A stretch of 64,000 bases of DNA from an uncultured Collinsella sp. (GCA_902475785.1 CABSAN010000002.1:21571-85570), one strand, 5' to 3'; shown: positions 36,337 through 46,227, counted from the stretch's first letter. Notes: generated by a model from the sequence alone, not told the origin. Numbers and translations are program-made.

Positions 36337-39300
36337 TTACGCCTCCTTCTTGGTCGAAGCAACAGAGCTGGCAGCCACGGACGCAGTGCCCGCAGCACCG
36401 CCCGCGACATCAAAGCGAACGACATCCGCGGCACTCGCGCGACCGGTCACAATGTCAAACGCCAGCTCCTCTGCCTGCGCATGCGTTTTGCCGGCAGCCT
36501 CGCCCGCAGCGACAATCGCCAGCACGCGCTCGTACTCGGTCGGAATGACCTTCACAAAGTGCTTGCTCATCGTCTCAAAGCTGTAGAGCAGCTTAATGCC
36601 GCGCGGACTCTGCGTCGCGTCCACGTGCTCCTGGATGAGCTCGCGAATCTGCGCCAGCTCGCCAGCCGTCGGGGCCTTGAGCTCCACACTCTCGTGGTTC
36701 ACGCGGGCGTCGAGCGTGCCGTACTGGTCAAAGACGTAGGCCACGCCGCCTGTCATGCCGGCGGCAAAATTCTGCCCGACCTCGCCAAGGATGAGCGCCA
36801 GACCGCCCGTCATGTACTCGCAGCCATGGTTGCCGCAACCCTCGACCACCACGGTGGCACCGGAGTTGCGCACGGCAAAACGCTGGCCGGCCAGGCCGTT
36901 AATGAAGCCGCGGCCGCTCGTGGCGCCAAAGAACGCAACGTTGCCCACGATGATGTTCTCGTCGAACTTGTAGGTCGCATGCGGGTTGGGGCGCACCGAC
37001 ACCTCGCCGCCCGAAAGGCCCTTGCCAAAGTAGTCGTTGGCGTCGCCGCACACGTTGAGCGTAATGCCGCGCGGCAGGAAAGCGCCAAAGCTCTGACCGG
37101 CCGAGCCATCGCAATCGACGATGATGGAGCCGGCGGGCAGGCCCTCGGGATGCGCCTTGGTCACCGCGTTGCCCAAGATGGTGCCCACGCAGCGGTTGAC
37201 GTTGGCGATATCGGCGCGGAAGCGAATCGGACGCAGGTGCGCACGGGCATCGGCCGTATAGGGCACAAACAACGTGGAGTCGAGCGTCTTGTCGAGCTCG
37301 CTGTTCGCGGCCATCTGCGGCAGGAAGTGGCGACCGTCGGCGCCCGGAATGTGGGCACCGAACTCGCAGGTCGCGCTCGCCAGCACGGGAGACAGATCGA
37401 GCAGGTTGGCCTTGCGGTTGCCCGGCACCTCGATCTGGCGTAAGCACTCGGGATGGCCGACCATCTCGTCGACGGTGCGGAAGCCCAGGCTCGCCATGAC
37501 CTCGCGCAGCTGCTCGGCAACAAAGAGCATAAAGTGCTCAACGTGCTCGGGCTTGCCGCGGAAGCCACGACGCAGGCGGCAGTTTTGCGTAGCGATGCCG
37601 GCCGGGCAGGTGTCCTGCTGGCAGTCGCGCTGCATGAGGCAACCCATGGAGATGAGCGGCATGGTCGCAAAACCAAACTCCTCGGCACCCAGCAGGCAGG
37701 CGACGGCGACATCGGTACCGTCCATGAGCTTGCCGTCGGCCTCGAGCACCACGCGTGAGCGCAGGCCGTTTTGCAGCAGCGTCTGCTGGGCCTCGGCAAG
37801 GCCAAGCTCCAGCGGCAGGCCCGCATGCCAGATAGAGTCGCGCGCAGCGGCACCCGAGCCGCCGTTGTGACCGCTGATCAAGATCTTGTCGGCAGCGCCC
37901 TTGGCCACACCGGTGGCGATGGTGCCGACGCCGGCCTCACTGACCAGCTTGACCGACACGCGCGCGCCGGGGTTGGCGTTCTTAAGATCGAAGATCAGCT
38001 CTGCCAGGTCCTCGATAGAGTAAATATCGTGGTGCGGCGGAGGCGAGATCAGACCGATGCCGGGCGTGGACTGACGGACCTCGGCGATCCAGGGGTAGAC
38101 CTTCTTGCCGGGCAGGTGGCCACCCTCGCCGGGCTTGGCGCCCTGGGCCATCTTGATCTGAATCTCGAAGGCGCTGCACAGGTAGCGGCTCGTCACGCCA
38201 AAGCGCGCGCTTGCTACCTGCTTGATGGCGGAGTTCTTGGAGTCACCGTTAGCCAGCGGGGTCTCGCGACGCGGATCCTCACCGCCCTCGCCGGAGTTGG
38301 AACGGCCGTGCAGGCGGTTCATGGCGATGGCCATGCACTCGTGTGCCTCTTTGCTAATGGAGCCATACGACATGGCGCCGGTGTTAAAGCGGCGGACGAT
38401 GTTGAGCGCAGGCTCGACCTCGTCGAGCGCCACCGGAGTGCGGCCGCTGGCATCAAAGTCGAGCAAGTCGCGCAGGCGCACGGCACGGCCGGTGCGGTGC
38501 AGGCGGGCGCTGTACTCCTTAAAGGTGTCGTAGCTGTCCTCACGGCAGGCGGTCTGCAGTAAGTAGACAGTCTGCGGATCGATGAGGTGATCCTCGCCGC
38601 CGAGCGGACGCCACTTGGTCAGACCCAGCGTGGGCAGCTGATCGGGAGCCGGGCTCTTAAGGATAGCGAGTGCGGCGTCGTAGCGCTCGTTTTGCTCGCG
38701 CTCGACGTCCTCGACACCCATACCGCCCACGCGGCTTACCGTGCCGGCGAAGTACGCGTTGACGAACTCCGGAGTAAAGCCGACAGCCTCGAAGATCTGC
38801 GCCGAATGGTAGCTCTGCACCGTGGAGATGCCCATCTTGGACATGATGGAGACGATGCCGGCGGTCGCAGCCTTGTTGTAGTTGGCGATACCCTGTTCGG
38901 CCGTCACGTCCAGGTCGCCGCGTGCCGCCAGATCGCGGATGCACGCATGTGCGTTGTACGGATAGATGCCGCTCGCGGAGTAGCCCACCAGTGCCGCAAA
39001 GTCGTGCGGGGACACGGCGTCGCCGCACTCCACCACGATGTCGGCAAAGGTACGCACGCCGGCGCGGATCAGGTGGTTGTGCACGCAGCCCACGGCGAGC
39101 AGCGACGGCACGGGCACCTCGCCCGCAGCGGCACGATCGCTCAACACCACGATGTTCACGCCGTCGCGGACCGCAGCCTCAACGTCTTCGGCAAGCTGCT
39201 TGAGCGCAGCCTGCAGTGCACCCTCGCCGGCATCGCGGCGGTACACGGCACGGAAACGGCAGGTCTTAAAGCCCACGCGGTCGATAGCGCAGATGCGCTC

Positions 39301-41034
39301 GAACTCCTCCTCGTTGAGCAGCGGGCGCTCCAAGCGAACCAGCTGGCAGGCCGTACGGGAGTCCTCGAGCAGGTTGCCGTGGTTGCCCAGGTAGAGCGTG
39401 GTCGAGGTGACCATATGCTCGCGAAGGGCATCGATGGGCGGGTTCGTGACCTGGGCGAACAGCTGATAGAAGTAGTCAAAGAACGAACGCGTCTTCTTGG
39501 ACAGGCAGGCCAGCGGCGCGTCGATGCCCATCGAGGCGAGCGGGGCCTTGCCCTGCTGGGCCATGGGACGCACGACCTCGTCAACATCATCCCAGTGATA
39601 CCCGAGCTTAGCCATGCGCACGGCGGCGGGCACCTCGGCGTCCTCGGCAGGCGTTGCCGCGGCAGGCTTATCGAGCGCGTCGACGGTCAGCGTCTCCTCG
39701 GCAATCCAATCACGGTAGGGCTTTTCCTTGGCGTAACGGGCGCGCAGCTCTTCGTTGTAGATAACGCGCCCGCGGGCAAAGTCGACCTCGAGCATCTGGC
39801 CCGGCCCCAGACAGCCGCTCGTCAGGATGTTCTCGGGGCTCACCTCGATGGTGCCCACCTCGCTCGCCAGCATAAAGCGACCGTCGCGCGTCACATAGTA
39901 GCGGGCGGGGCGCAGGCCGTTACGGTCGAGGGCGGCGCCCAGCGTGCGACCGTCGGTAAAGGCGATGGCCGCCGGGCCATCCCACGGCTCCATGAGCATG
40001 GACTGGTAAGCGTCGTAGGCGCGGCGCTCCTCGCTCAGACTGTCGTTGTGGTCCCACGGCTCGGGAAGCAGCATGGACGCGGCGCGCGTGAGCGGACGGC
40101 CGTTCATGACCAGGAACTCAAGCACATTGTCCAAAATCGCGGAGTCGGAACCCTCGCGGTTGATAATGGGCATCACGCGCTCAAGATCGTGCTGCAGTAC
40201 GGGGCTGTACAGGTTGGGTTCGCGGGCGCGAATCCAGTTGACATTGCCCTTGAGGGTGTTGATCTCACCGTTGTGGATGATAAAGCGGTTGGGGTGCGCG
40301 CGCTCCCAGCTGGGCGTGGTGTTGGTGGAGTAACGCGAGTGGACGAGCGCCACGGCCGTCTTAACGGCCGCGTCGTTGAGGTCGATGAAGAAGCGGCGCA
40401 TCTGCGTGGCGACCAGCATGCCCTTGTACACGATAGTGCGCGAGCTCATGGAGCACACATAGAAGATCTTATCGCGCAGGGCAAACTCGGCGTCGGCCTT
40501 CTTTTCGATGGTGCGACGGCACACGTACAGGCGACGCTCAAAGGCATCGCCGGCGGGCGTGTCGTCCGGACGGCCCAGGAAGGCCTGCAGGATAGTAGGC
40601 ATGCAGGCGCGGGCCGTCTCGCCCAGGTCGTGCGGGTCGACCGGCACCTCGCGCCAAAAGAGCAGCGGCACGCCGGCCTCGGCGCAGCCCTCCTCAAACA
40701 CGCGACGGGCGTCCTCTACGCCCTTGTCGTCCTGCGGGAAGAACAGCATGGCCACGCCATAGTCGCCCTCTGCCGGCAGAATCTGGCCGCACTTTTGAGC
40801 CTCTTTACGGAAAAAGTGATGCGGAACCTGGAACAGGATGCCAGCGCCGTCGCCGGTGTTCTTCTCGAGTCCCGTGCCGCCGCGGTGCTCCAAGTTGACC
40901 AGAATGGACAGTGCGTCGTCCAGAATCTGGTGATGGCGCTCACCGTTGATATCGGCAAGCGCGCCGATGCCACATGCATCGTGGTCGAATTCGGGGCGAT
41001 AAAGGCCCTGCTGCTGAACGGAATCTGCCTGCAT
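36337..41034 (-). CDS. gltB: Glutamate synthase large subunit
   Basis: 1565 aa. The N-terminal class II glutaminase domain starts at Cys22 in HDACGIG after a short propeptide. The central domain and the FMN-binding synthase domain follow (GEGGEDP, then the KPGEGG loop and HNGGSGA), with the 3Fe-4S cysteines in the segment MQRDCQQDTCPAGIATQNC, and a C-terminal beta-helix domain with repeated G-x-x-G-x-x-x-G. Works with GltD. The length and domain order are complete. The promoter region is not clear. Confidence 0.97.
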   Translation of the reverse strand: MQADSVQQQGLYRPEFDHDACGIGALADINGERHHQILDDALSILVNLEHRGGTGLEKNTGDGAGILFQVPHHFFRKEAQKCGQILPAEGDYGVAMLFFPQDDKGVEDARRVFEEGCAEAGVPLLFWREVPVDPHDLGETARACMPTILQAFLGRPDDTPAGDAFERRLYVCRRTIEKKADAEFALRDKIFYVCSMSSRTIVYKGMLVATQMRRFFIDLNDAAVKTAVALVHSRYSTNTTPSWERAHPNRFIIHNGEINTLKGNVNWIRAREPNLYSPVLQHDLERVMPIINREGSDSAILDNVLEFLVMNGRPLTRAASMLLPEPWDHNDSLSEERRAYDAYQSMLMEPWDGPAAIAFTDGRTLGAALDRNGLRPARYYVTRDGRFMLASEVGTIEVSPENILTSGCLGPGQMLEVDFARGRVIYNEELRARYAKEKPYRDWIAEETLTVDALDKPAAATPAEDAEVPAAVRMAKLGYHWDDVDEVVRPMAQQGKAPLASMGIDAPLACLSKKTRSFFDYFYQLFAQVTNPPIDALREHMVTSTTLYLGNHGNLLEDSRTACQLVRLERPLLNEEEFERICAIDRVGFKTCRFRAVYRRDAGEGALQAALKQLAEDVEAAVRDGVNIVVLSDRAAAGEVPVPSLLAVGCVHNHLIRAGVRTFADIVVECGDAVSPHDFAALVGYSASGIYPYNAHACIRDLAARGDLDVTAEQGIANYNKAATAGIVSIMSKMGISTVQSYHSAQIFEAVGFTPEFVNAYFAGTVSRVGGMGVEDVEREQNERYDAALAILKSPAPDQLPTLGLTKWRPLGGEDHLIDPQTVYLLQTACREDSYDTFKEYSARLHRTGRAVRLRDLLDFDASGRTPVALDEVEPALNIVRRFNTGAMSYGSISKEAHECMAIAMNRLHGRSNSGEGGEDPRRETPLANGDSKNSAIKQVASARFGVTSRYLCSAFEIQIKMAQGAKPGEGGHLPGKKVYPWIAEVRQSTPGIGLISPPPHHDIYSIEDLAELIFDLKNANPGARVSVKLVSEAGVGTIATGVAKGAADKILISGHNGGSGAAARDSIWHAGLPLELGLAEAQQTLLQNGLRSRVVLEADGKLMDGTDVAVACLLGAEEFGFATMPLISMGCLMQRDCQQDTCPAGIATQNCRLRRGFRGKPEHVEHFMLFVAEQLREVMASLGFRTVDEMVGHPECLRQIEVPGNRKANLLDLSPVLASATCEFGAHIPGADGRHFLPQMAANSELDKTLDSTLFVPYTADARAHLRPIRFRADIANVNRCVGTILGNAVTKAHPEGLPAGSIIVDCDGSAGQSFGAFLPRGITLNVCGDANDYFGKGLSGGEVSVRPNPHATYKFDENIIVGNVAFFGATSGRGFINGLAGQRFAVRNSGATVVVEGCGNHGCEYMTGGLALILGEVGQNFAAGMTGGVAYVFDQYGTLDARVNHESVELKAPTAGELAQIRELIQEHVDATQSPRGIKLLYSFETMSKHFVKVIPTEYERVLAIVAAGEAAGKTHAQAEELAFDIVTGRASAADVVRFDVAGGAAGTASVAASSVASTKKEA

Positions 41035-41218
41035 CGCGATCCTCCCCTAGATATTTAGACAGTCAATTGAATAGGCATACTAGGAGCATCGCCGGCCCGT
41101 TGTGTTTCCCACCCGTTTCGAAACAATCGCGTAACGCACGCCCTACGAGTGGGTGCCGCCGACCTCAAGGGCGACAACAAGGGCCCCTAGTTCGGCCTGC
41201 AAGCTCACCGCTTCAAAC
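41035..41218. other. gltB upstream region
   Basis: 184 bp between the gltB start and array 4. No clear -35/-10 pair was found. The region presumably holds the gltB promoter. Confidence 0.4.
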
Positions 41219-41435
41219 ATCTCAATCTGTAACAGGAAGACCCAATTTCGACGACTAACTGTTACAGATTGGAATGTTTTCGAGAGACGGTTCAGAATGT
41301 CTCAATCTGTAACACGAAGGGCCGATTTTGGCGGTCAGCTGTTACAGATCGAGATTTTCCATAGGACCATTTCTTCCTGTCTCGATCTGTAACACCTAGG
41401 CCCAATTTCCATCCCTAGTTGTTACAGATCAAGAC
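41219..41435. repeat. Alternating 17/23-bp hairpin array 4 (3 units)
   Basis: Three 57-bp hairpins with two 23-bp linkers. It lies between the divergent gltB and gpmA genes. Confidence 0.9.
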
Positions 41436-41573
41436 ATTTCGGCAATCCCCTTTCACCATCCCATTCAAATACGGCAATTTTGTTAGTCTTGGTTAACTTT
41501 TTAGCCTAAAACGGGTATCCTTTGCGGCGTCAAGCAAACGGCACGCGCGCCGTGCCACATTAAGGAGGCCCCT

Positions 41574-42347
41574 ATGGCACACCAGACAGACCAACAGACG
41601 ATGCAACTCGTCCTTATCCGGCACGGAGAATCCGAGTGGAACAAACTCAACCTGTTCACCGGCTGGACCGATGTTGAGCTCACCGACACGGGCCGCGAAG
41701 AAGCCGCCGCAGGCGGCCGTGCCCTCAAAGAAGCCGGTTTCGACTTTGACGTCTGCTACACCTCGCGCCTCAAGCGCGCAATCCACACCCTCAACATCGT
41801 GCTCGGCCAGATGAATCGCGAGTGGCTGCCCATCATCAAATCGTGGAAGCTCAACGAGCGCCACTACGGAGCGTTGCAGGGTCTCAACAAAGCCGATGCC
41901 GCGGCGGAGCACGGCGACGAGCAGGTGCTCATCTGGCGCCGCTCCTTCGACGTCTGCCCGCCGGCGCTCGAGCCGGACGACGCGCGCGACCCCCACGCCC
42001 AGGAGCAATACCGTGATGTCGCACCCGATCAGCTGCCCTATACCGAGTGCCTCAAGGATACGATTGCCCGCGCCTGGCCCTATTTCGAAGACGAGATTCG
42101 CCCCCAGATGCTCGCCGGCAAGCGGGTACTCATCGCCGCACACGGCAACTCCCTGCGCTCTCTCGTCATGAAGTTCGAGCACCTCACGCCCGAGGAGATC
42201 CTCAAGGTCAACATCCCCACCGGCGTGCCGCTCGTCTACACCTTCGACACCGATTTCAACGTCATCGACAAGCGCTACATCGGCGACCCGGCGACCATCG
42301 CCGCCAAGATCAACGCCGTGGCCAATCAGGGCAAAGCGCGCAAGTAG
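41574..42347 (+). CDS. gpmA: 2,3-bisphosphoglycerate-dependent phosphoglycerate mutase
   Basis: 257 aa, the usual length of dPGM. The catalytic His is in LIRHGESEWN (about 11-20), with FTGWTDVELT, RLKRAIHT, ERHYGALQGLNK and AAHGNSLR in order. It interconverts 3- and 2-phosphoglycerate in glycolysis. AAGGAGG lies 7 bp before the ATG. The Nramp gene follows 75 bp downstream, with a GC-rich hairpin (GCGTGGCG / CGCCACGC, about 42365-42401) between them that lacks a T run. Confidence 0.97.
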   Translation: MAHQTDQQTMQLVLIRHGESEWNKLNLFTGWTDVELTDTGREEAAAGGRALKEAGFDFDVCYTSRLKRAIHTLNIVLGQMNREWLPIIKSWKLNERHYGALQGLNKADAAAEHGDEQVLIWRRSFDVCPPALEPDDARDPHAQEQYRDVAPDQLPYTECLKDTIARAWPYFEDEIRPQMLAGKRVLIAAHGNSLRSLVMKFEHLTPEEILKVNIPTGVPLVYTFDTDFNVIDKRYIGDPATIAAKINAVANQGKARK

Positions 42348-42422
42348 CCCCAACCCAAATCCGACGCGTGGCGCCGCACGACCCAGATGCGACGCCACGC
42401 CGCCCATACACAGGAGCGCACC

Positions 42423-43679
42423 ATGCTCAACCATCTCAAACAACACTTTGGCTCCCGACGCACTGGTGGTCACGGAGGCCTAGACATTGCGCGGCATATC
42501 GGCCCCGGGCTGCTCGTGACCGTCGGCTTTATCGACCCGGGCAACTGGGCCTCCAATATGGCCGCGGGCTCGCAGTTTGGCTACGCGCTGCTGTGGATCG
42601 TCACGCTGTCCACGATTATGCTCATCGCGCTGCAGCACAACGCGGCACACCTGGGTATCGCCACGGGCGCCTGTCTTGCCGAGGCCACGACACGTTACCT
42701 CCCCCGCTTCGTTGGGCGCGCGGTGCTCGGCAGTGCCTATCTCGCGACCATCGCCACCACCATGGCCGAAGTCCTGGGCGGTGCGATCGCGCTCCAGATG
42801 CTCTTTGGGCTGCCCGTGCGCGCGGGCTGCGTCATCGTGGCGGCAGTATCGATGGCGATGCTCATGACGAGCTCCTACAAGCGCGCCGAGCGATGGATCA
42901 TCGCCTTCGTAGGCGTGGTAGGACTCTCGTTTTTGGCCGAGCTCGCGCTGGTCAAGGTCGACTGGCCGCAGGCCGCCGCAAGCTGGATCACGCCCAGTAT
43001 GCCCACCGGCTCGGCCGCGATTATCGTAAGTGTCCTAGGCGCGGTCGTTATGCCCCACAATCTCTTCCTGCACTCCGAGGTCATCCAATCCATGCACTTC
43101 GAAGGCCAAGGCGAGCAGGTTATCGAAGAACGTCTGCGCTACGAGCTCTTCGACACACTCTTTTCGATGGGCGTGGGCTGGGCAATCAACTCGGCCATGG
43201 TCATCCTGGCCGCAACGACCTTCTTTGCGCACGGCATTGTCGTAGACGACCTCGCCGTCGCGGCGGCCACGCTCTCCCCCATCTTGGGCCCGGCGAGCTC
43301 GACCATCTTTGCGGTAGCGCTGCTGTTCGCGGGCCTCTCGAGTAGCGTGACAGCGGGCATGGCAGCGGGCACCATCACCGCGGGCATGTTCGACGAGGAA
43401 TACGACATCCACGACCGACATTCTTCGATCGGGGTGGCAGCCTGTTTCGTCGGTGCAGTGGCGGCGTGCTTGGTCGTCCCGAATCCTTTTGAAGGTCTCA
43501 TCTGGAGTCAGGCACTGCTGTCACTTCAGCTGCCGATTACGGTCTTTGTGCTCATACGACTCACCAGCTCACGCCGTGTCATGGGCAAATACGCCAACTC
43601 GCGCCCGCTCAACGCGCTGCTTGTAGGGATCGGTGTCGTCGTGACGATTCTCGATGTCGTGTTGTTGACAGGGATGTGA
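42423..43679 (+). CDS. mntH: Nramp-family divalent metal transporter
   Basis: 418 aa from the ATG at 42423 (CAGGAG upstream). It has about eleven hydrophobic segments. Metal-site motifs are present: DPGNWAS in the first span and MPHNLFLHSE in the sixth, which are the hallmarks of Nramp proteins that move Mn(II) or Fe(II) with protons. It follows gpmA in the same direction. Whether Mn or Fe is preferred cannot be told from sequence. Confidence 0.92.
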   Translation: MLNHLKQHFGSRRTGGHGGLDIARHIGPGLLVTVGFIDPGNWASNMAAGSQFGYALLWIVTLSTIMLIALQHNAAHLGIATGACLAEATTRYLPRFVGRAVLGSAYLATIATTMAEVLGGAIALQMLFGLPVRAGCVIVAAVSMAMLMTSSYKRAERWIIAFVGVVGLSFLAELALVKVDWPQAAASWITPSMPTGSAAIIVSVLGAVVMPHNLFLHSEVIQSMHFEGQGEQVIEERLRYELFDTLFSMGVGWAINSAMVILAATTFFAHGIVVDDLAVAAATLSPILGPASSTIFAVALLFAGLSSSVTAGMAAGTITAGMFDEEYDIHDRHSSIGVAACFVGAVAACLVVPNPFEGLIWSQALLSLQLPITVFVLIRLTSSRRVMGKYANSRPLNALLVGIGVVVTILDVVLLTGM

Positions 43680-43705
43680 TGGGCGGGGCACCTACCCAGG
43701 CAAAC

Positions 43706-43762
43706 GTCTCGATCTGTAACATCTAGACCCGCTTTTGATGTCTAGATGTTACAGGTTAAGAC
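43706..43762. repeat. Single 57-bp hairpin of the alternating array family
   Basis: One unit (left arm GTCTCGATCTGTAACA; right arm with two changes, ACAGGTTAAGAC). The arm pairing extends inward (TCTAGA / TCTAGA). It lies just after mntH. Confidence 0.85.
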
Positions 43763-43828
43763 AAACGGTCGGCCGGGCTCACGACAGACAGGATCGGCTA
43801 ACAGCAGCCGCGATCCCTTGGGGACGGA

Positions 43829-43867
43829 AGAAAAGGGCCCCGGCCGGGATGACCGACCGGGGCCCTT
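43829..43867 (-). terminator. Rho-independent terminator after rubredoxin
   Basis: Minus-strand stem AAGGGCCCCGG(T)CGG / CCGGCCGGGGCCCTT followed by TTCTTCC. Confidence 0.85.
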
Positions 43868-43906
43868 GGACAGAGCTATGTTCAGCTTTCGCCGTGTGCC
43901 TGCGAG

Positions 43907-44050
43907 CTACTCCTCGACGAGCTCAAACTGATCGGGACCGACGCCGCACACCGGGCACACGTAGTCCTCGGGCAGCTCGGGCGTATCGACCTCAACCTCG
44001 TAACCGCAAACGACGCACACGAACTTATACGTCTTCTTCTCCTCAGCCAT
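43907..44050 (-). CDS. Rubredoxin
   Basis: 47 aa from the ATG at 44050, preceded by GAGAGGAG. The Fe(Cys)4 site is CVVCGYE and CPVCGVG, with the EDYVCP spacing typical of rubredoxin, and an acidic surface. It carries single electrons at low potential, often to peroxide- or oxygen-reducing enzymes in anaerobes. The flavin reductase gene lies 89 bp upstream on the same strand; fusions of these two domains (Hrb) are known in acetogens. Confidence 0.95.
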   Translation of the reverse strand: MAEEKKTYKFVCVVCGYEVEVDTPELPEDYVCPVCGVGPDQFELVEE

Positions 44051-44094
44051 GATGTTCTCCTCTCGAACGTGACTGGTGATGTACTTCACTTATT

Positions 44095-44122
44095 AGTATA
44101 TGTTCTCAATAATATAATGCAA
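44095..44122 (-). promoter_or_regulatory. Rubredoxin promoter
   Basis: On the minus strand, TTGCAT and TATACT are 16 bp apart and lie 45 bp before the rubredoxin ATG, in an AT-rich stretch. Confidence 0.7.
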
Positions 44123-44139
44123 GTGTTTTTAAAACATTT

Positions 44140-44643
44140 CTAGCCTTGATACGAGGATGCCTTCGGAGGCGTCTTGCCCTTCAGGACCTTGTGGTAGTAG
44201 TCGTAGGTCAACGGCGTCTCGTCGCTCAGGCGCTCGGCATCCTCGACCTCGCCGATAAACAGTAGATGCGTGCCCACATCCACAGTGTCGAGCAAACGGC
44301 AGCTAAACAGGGCCGCCGCGTGCTCGGGCACATAGGGCATGCCCAGAGCCGTCTCGCGGGTCTCGTACTTGGCAAACTTGTCATAATCGCTGCTGGTGCG
44401 GAACCCAAAGTTACCGATGTAGAGCATGTCGGCGGTCTGATCGATCACGGTCAGCGCGAACGCTTTGGCCGATGCGATGACGCCCGAGGTGACGTTGTCC
44501 TTATTCACGGCAACCGAGATGCGCGGCGGCGCGGACGTCACCTGCACCGCAGTGTTGATGACGCAGCCGGCGCGCAGCCCGTCTGCCGCAGCGCTCACCA
44601 CGTACAGACCGCTCGGCATGGTAAAGAACGCAGTTTTGTCCAT
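44140..44643 (-). CDS. Flavin reductase-like FMN-binding protein
   Basis: 167 aa from the ATG at 44643 (AGGGGAG upstream). It has the flavin reductase pattern: an N-terminal MPSGLYVVS, then APPRISVAVNKDN, SGVIASAKAFALTVI and GNFGFRTS.DYDKF, as in FMN-binding split-barrel proteins and the N-terminal half of Hrb. It would use NAD(P)H or accept electrons via FMN and pass them to rubredoxin. An O2 or NO detoxification role with rubredoxin is plausible. Confidence 0.88.
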   Translation of the reverse strand: MDKTAFFTMPSGLYVVSAAADGLRAGCVINTAVQVTSAPPRISVAVNKDNVTSGVIASAKAFALTVIDQTADMLYIGNFGFRTSSDYDKFAKYETRETALGMPYVPEHAAALFSCRLLDTVDVGTHLLFIGEVEDAERLSDETPLTYDYYHKVLKGKTPPKASSYQG

Positions 44644-44694
44644 AACGATCACTCCCCTAACCCGGGTTGGTACCTTATGGATGTATGTACCCAC

Positions 44695-44728
44695 AAAAAA
44701 GGCGGCGCCCATAACGGACGCCGCCTTT
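44695..44728 (-). terminator. Rho-independent terminator after smpB
   Basis: Minus-strand stem AAAGGCGGCG / CGCCGCCTTT with T6 tail. A 67-bp palindrome lies between it and smpB. Confidence 0.85.
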
Positions 44729-44770
44729 GAGACATATGTGCCAGAACAGTAAGCAAGATGAGACGCCCGC

Positions 44771-44837
44771 AGTTGCGGTGAAATAGGGACTGAATAGCCC
44801 CTCAAACAGGCAAAACAGTCCGTATTCCACCGCAACT
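44771..44837. repeat. 67-bp palindrome family, copy 3
   Basis: Same outer arms as copies 1 and 2, with inner GGGACTG / CAGTCC. It lies 12 bp after the smpB stop. Confidence 0.85.
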
Positions 44838-44849
44838 TACACAGAGCGC

Positions 44850-45320
44850 CTAGCGGTTACGCTCCTTGAGGGCGCGGTCGATCTCGCGCTGGACATCGCG
44901 CTTGGCCATATCCTCGCGCTTGTCGTAAAGCTTCTTGCCGCGGCCTAGGCCCAGCAGCAGCTTGACGCGACCGTCGGTATTAAAGTAGAGCTCCAGCGGC
45001 ACCAGGGCATAGCCGCGATTACGTAGTTTACCGTCGAGAAAGTCAATCTCCTTGCGGTGCAGCAGCAGACGACGGCGGCGATCAGGGTCGCGGTTCCACA
45101 CGCCACCATGGCTATAAGGGTGAATATGCAGGCCCACGAGCCAGCACTCGCCGCCACGAATCAGTGCAAAGGTGTCGGTGATCTGGCACGCGCGCTCGCG
45201 AATCGACTTGACCTCGGTGCCACTCAGCTCAATGCCGCACTCAAAGGTCTCATCGATAAAGTACTCGTGGTGTGCCGAGCGGTTCTTGGAGATGAGCTTG
45301 CGCTCGCGTTTACTGGGCAT
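44850..45320 (-). CDS. smpB: SsrA-binding protein
   Basis: 156 aa from the ATG at 45320; longer starts overlap the upstream gene too far. It has the conserved SmpB blocks: NRSAHHEYFI, TFECGIELSGTEVKS, LVGLHIHPYSHGG, RRRLLLHRKEI and LGLGRGKKLYDKRED. It delivers tmRNA to stalled ribosomes in trans-translation. The start overlaps the end of the TPR gene, implying coupled translation. The ssrA gene was not found in this window. Confidence 0.97.
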   Translation of the reverse strand: MPSKRERKLISKNRSAHHEYFIDETFECGIELSGTEVKSIRERACQITDTFALIRGGECWLVGLHIHPYSHGGVWNRDPDRRRRLLLHRKEIDFLDGKLRNRGYALVPLELYFNTDGRVKLLLGLGRGKKLYDKREDMAKRDVQREIDRALKERNR

Positions 45321-46227
45321 CGCCGGCCTCCTTGGCTCCATCGGCGTTTGAGCCCGCGGCGTCGCGCTTTGCCTTGCGCTCGGCATTGAGCTCGGCGTCG
45401 CTCTCGCGCACCAGTTTGATAATCGCCGCGCAGGCCTCCTCGCCCACCAAGTCGCGAGCACGCACCGTCAGACGCGTCGCCTCCTGCTTGTCGCCGTCGC
45501 TTGCAGCATCGGTCGCGCACATAATCAGGCAGATAGCAATCTCGGCCGAAGGCGAGGTCGGCACGCCTTGCAGGGCCAGTTCACCCATCACGTGCTCGTC
45601 GCTCTCCTCGGCGGCATCCGGATAGGTGGTATGAATCTTGTTGAGCAGGCGCGTCGTGTGTGCATCGTTGGGTGCTAAGCGCAGTGCCAGACGCGCGCAA
45701 CCCACGGCCGCCGAGACGTTCTCGGTCTCGGGCTCCAAGAAGTACTGGCCTAGATTGGCGTAAGCGCGGGCGGCGCACTTGCCATCGCTTGCACGCTCCA
45801 GCACCGAAAACGAGAGCGATGCCCACTCCTGCTTGTCCTCGAGCGCACGGAACAGTTCAGCCAAGTCCAAGCGATAGTTGCAGTTCATGGGGTCCCAACG
45901 CACAGCCTGCATCAGGGCATTACGAGCGCTCACATAATCCTGCTGGCGAATGTAGGCAAACGCCATGTCAGAATACAGGCGGTCAAACGGCACCTCGACC
46001 TGCACGAGCTCGCGCGGATCCTTCTCCACGCGGCGATAGGCCAAGCGCTCAAACTTGCTATCGAAGCTAAAGTATTGGCGCTTCTCCTCCGTCTTGCACT
46101 CGGCGTCGATATACTCCTCGGCGAGCTCCACCAGGCGCTCCAACAGCGGCGTCGCCGTAGCCAGGTCGCCCTGCGCCAGATAGTTCTCGGCATACGTGAT
46201 GTCTTGCAAGCTGATGGGCAGATCCAT
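45310..46227 (-). CDS. TPR-repeat protein
   Basis: 305 aa from the ATG at 46227, which has GAGGAG upstream. Several helix-turn-helix TPR units are visible: AENYLAQGDLATATPLLERLVELAEEY, AFAYIRQQDYVSARNALMQAVRWDP and YANLGQYFLEPETENVSAAVGCARLALRLAP. A basic/acidic tail (AERKAKRDAAG...) closes the protein. No membrane span is seen. TPRs mediate protein contacts; the partner is unknown. It shares a transcript with smpB (11-bp overlap). Confidence 0.85.
   Translation of the reverse strand: MDLPISLQDITYAENYLAQGDLATATPLLERLVELAEEYIDAECKTEEKRQYFSFDSKFERLAYRRVEKDPRELVQVEVPFDRLYSDMAFAYIRQQDYVSARNALMQAVRWDPMNCNYRLDLAELFRALEDKQEWASLSFSVLERASDGKCAARAYANLGQYFLEPETENVSAAVGCARLALRLAPNDAHTTRLLNKIHTTYPDAAEESDEHVMGELALQGVPTSPSAEIAICLIMCATDAASDGDKQEATRLTVRARDLVGEEACAAIIKLVRESDAELNAERKAKRDAAGSNADGAKEAGDAQ

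Noticed and set aside
38587..41058. Plus-strand frame of about 820 codons opposite gltB
   Set aside because: Antisense shadow of a certain gene; composition typical of such frames.
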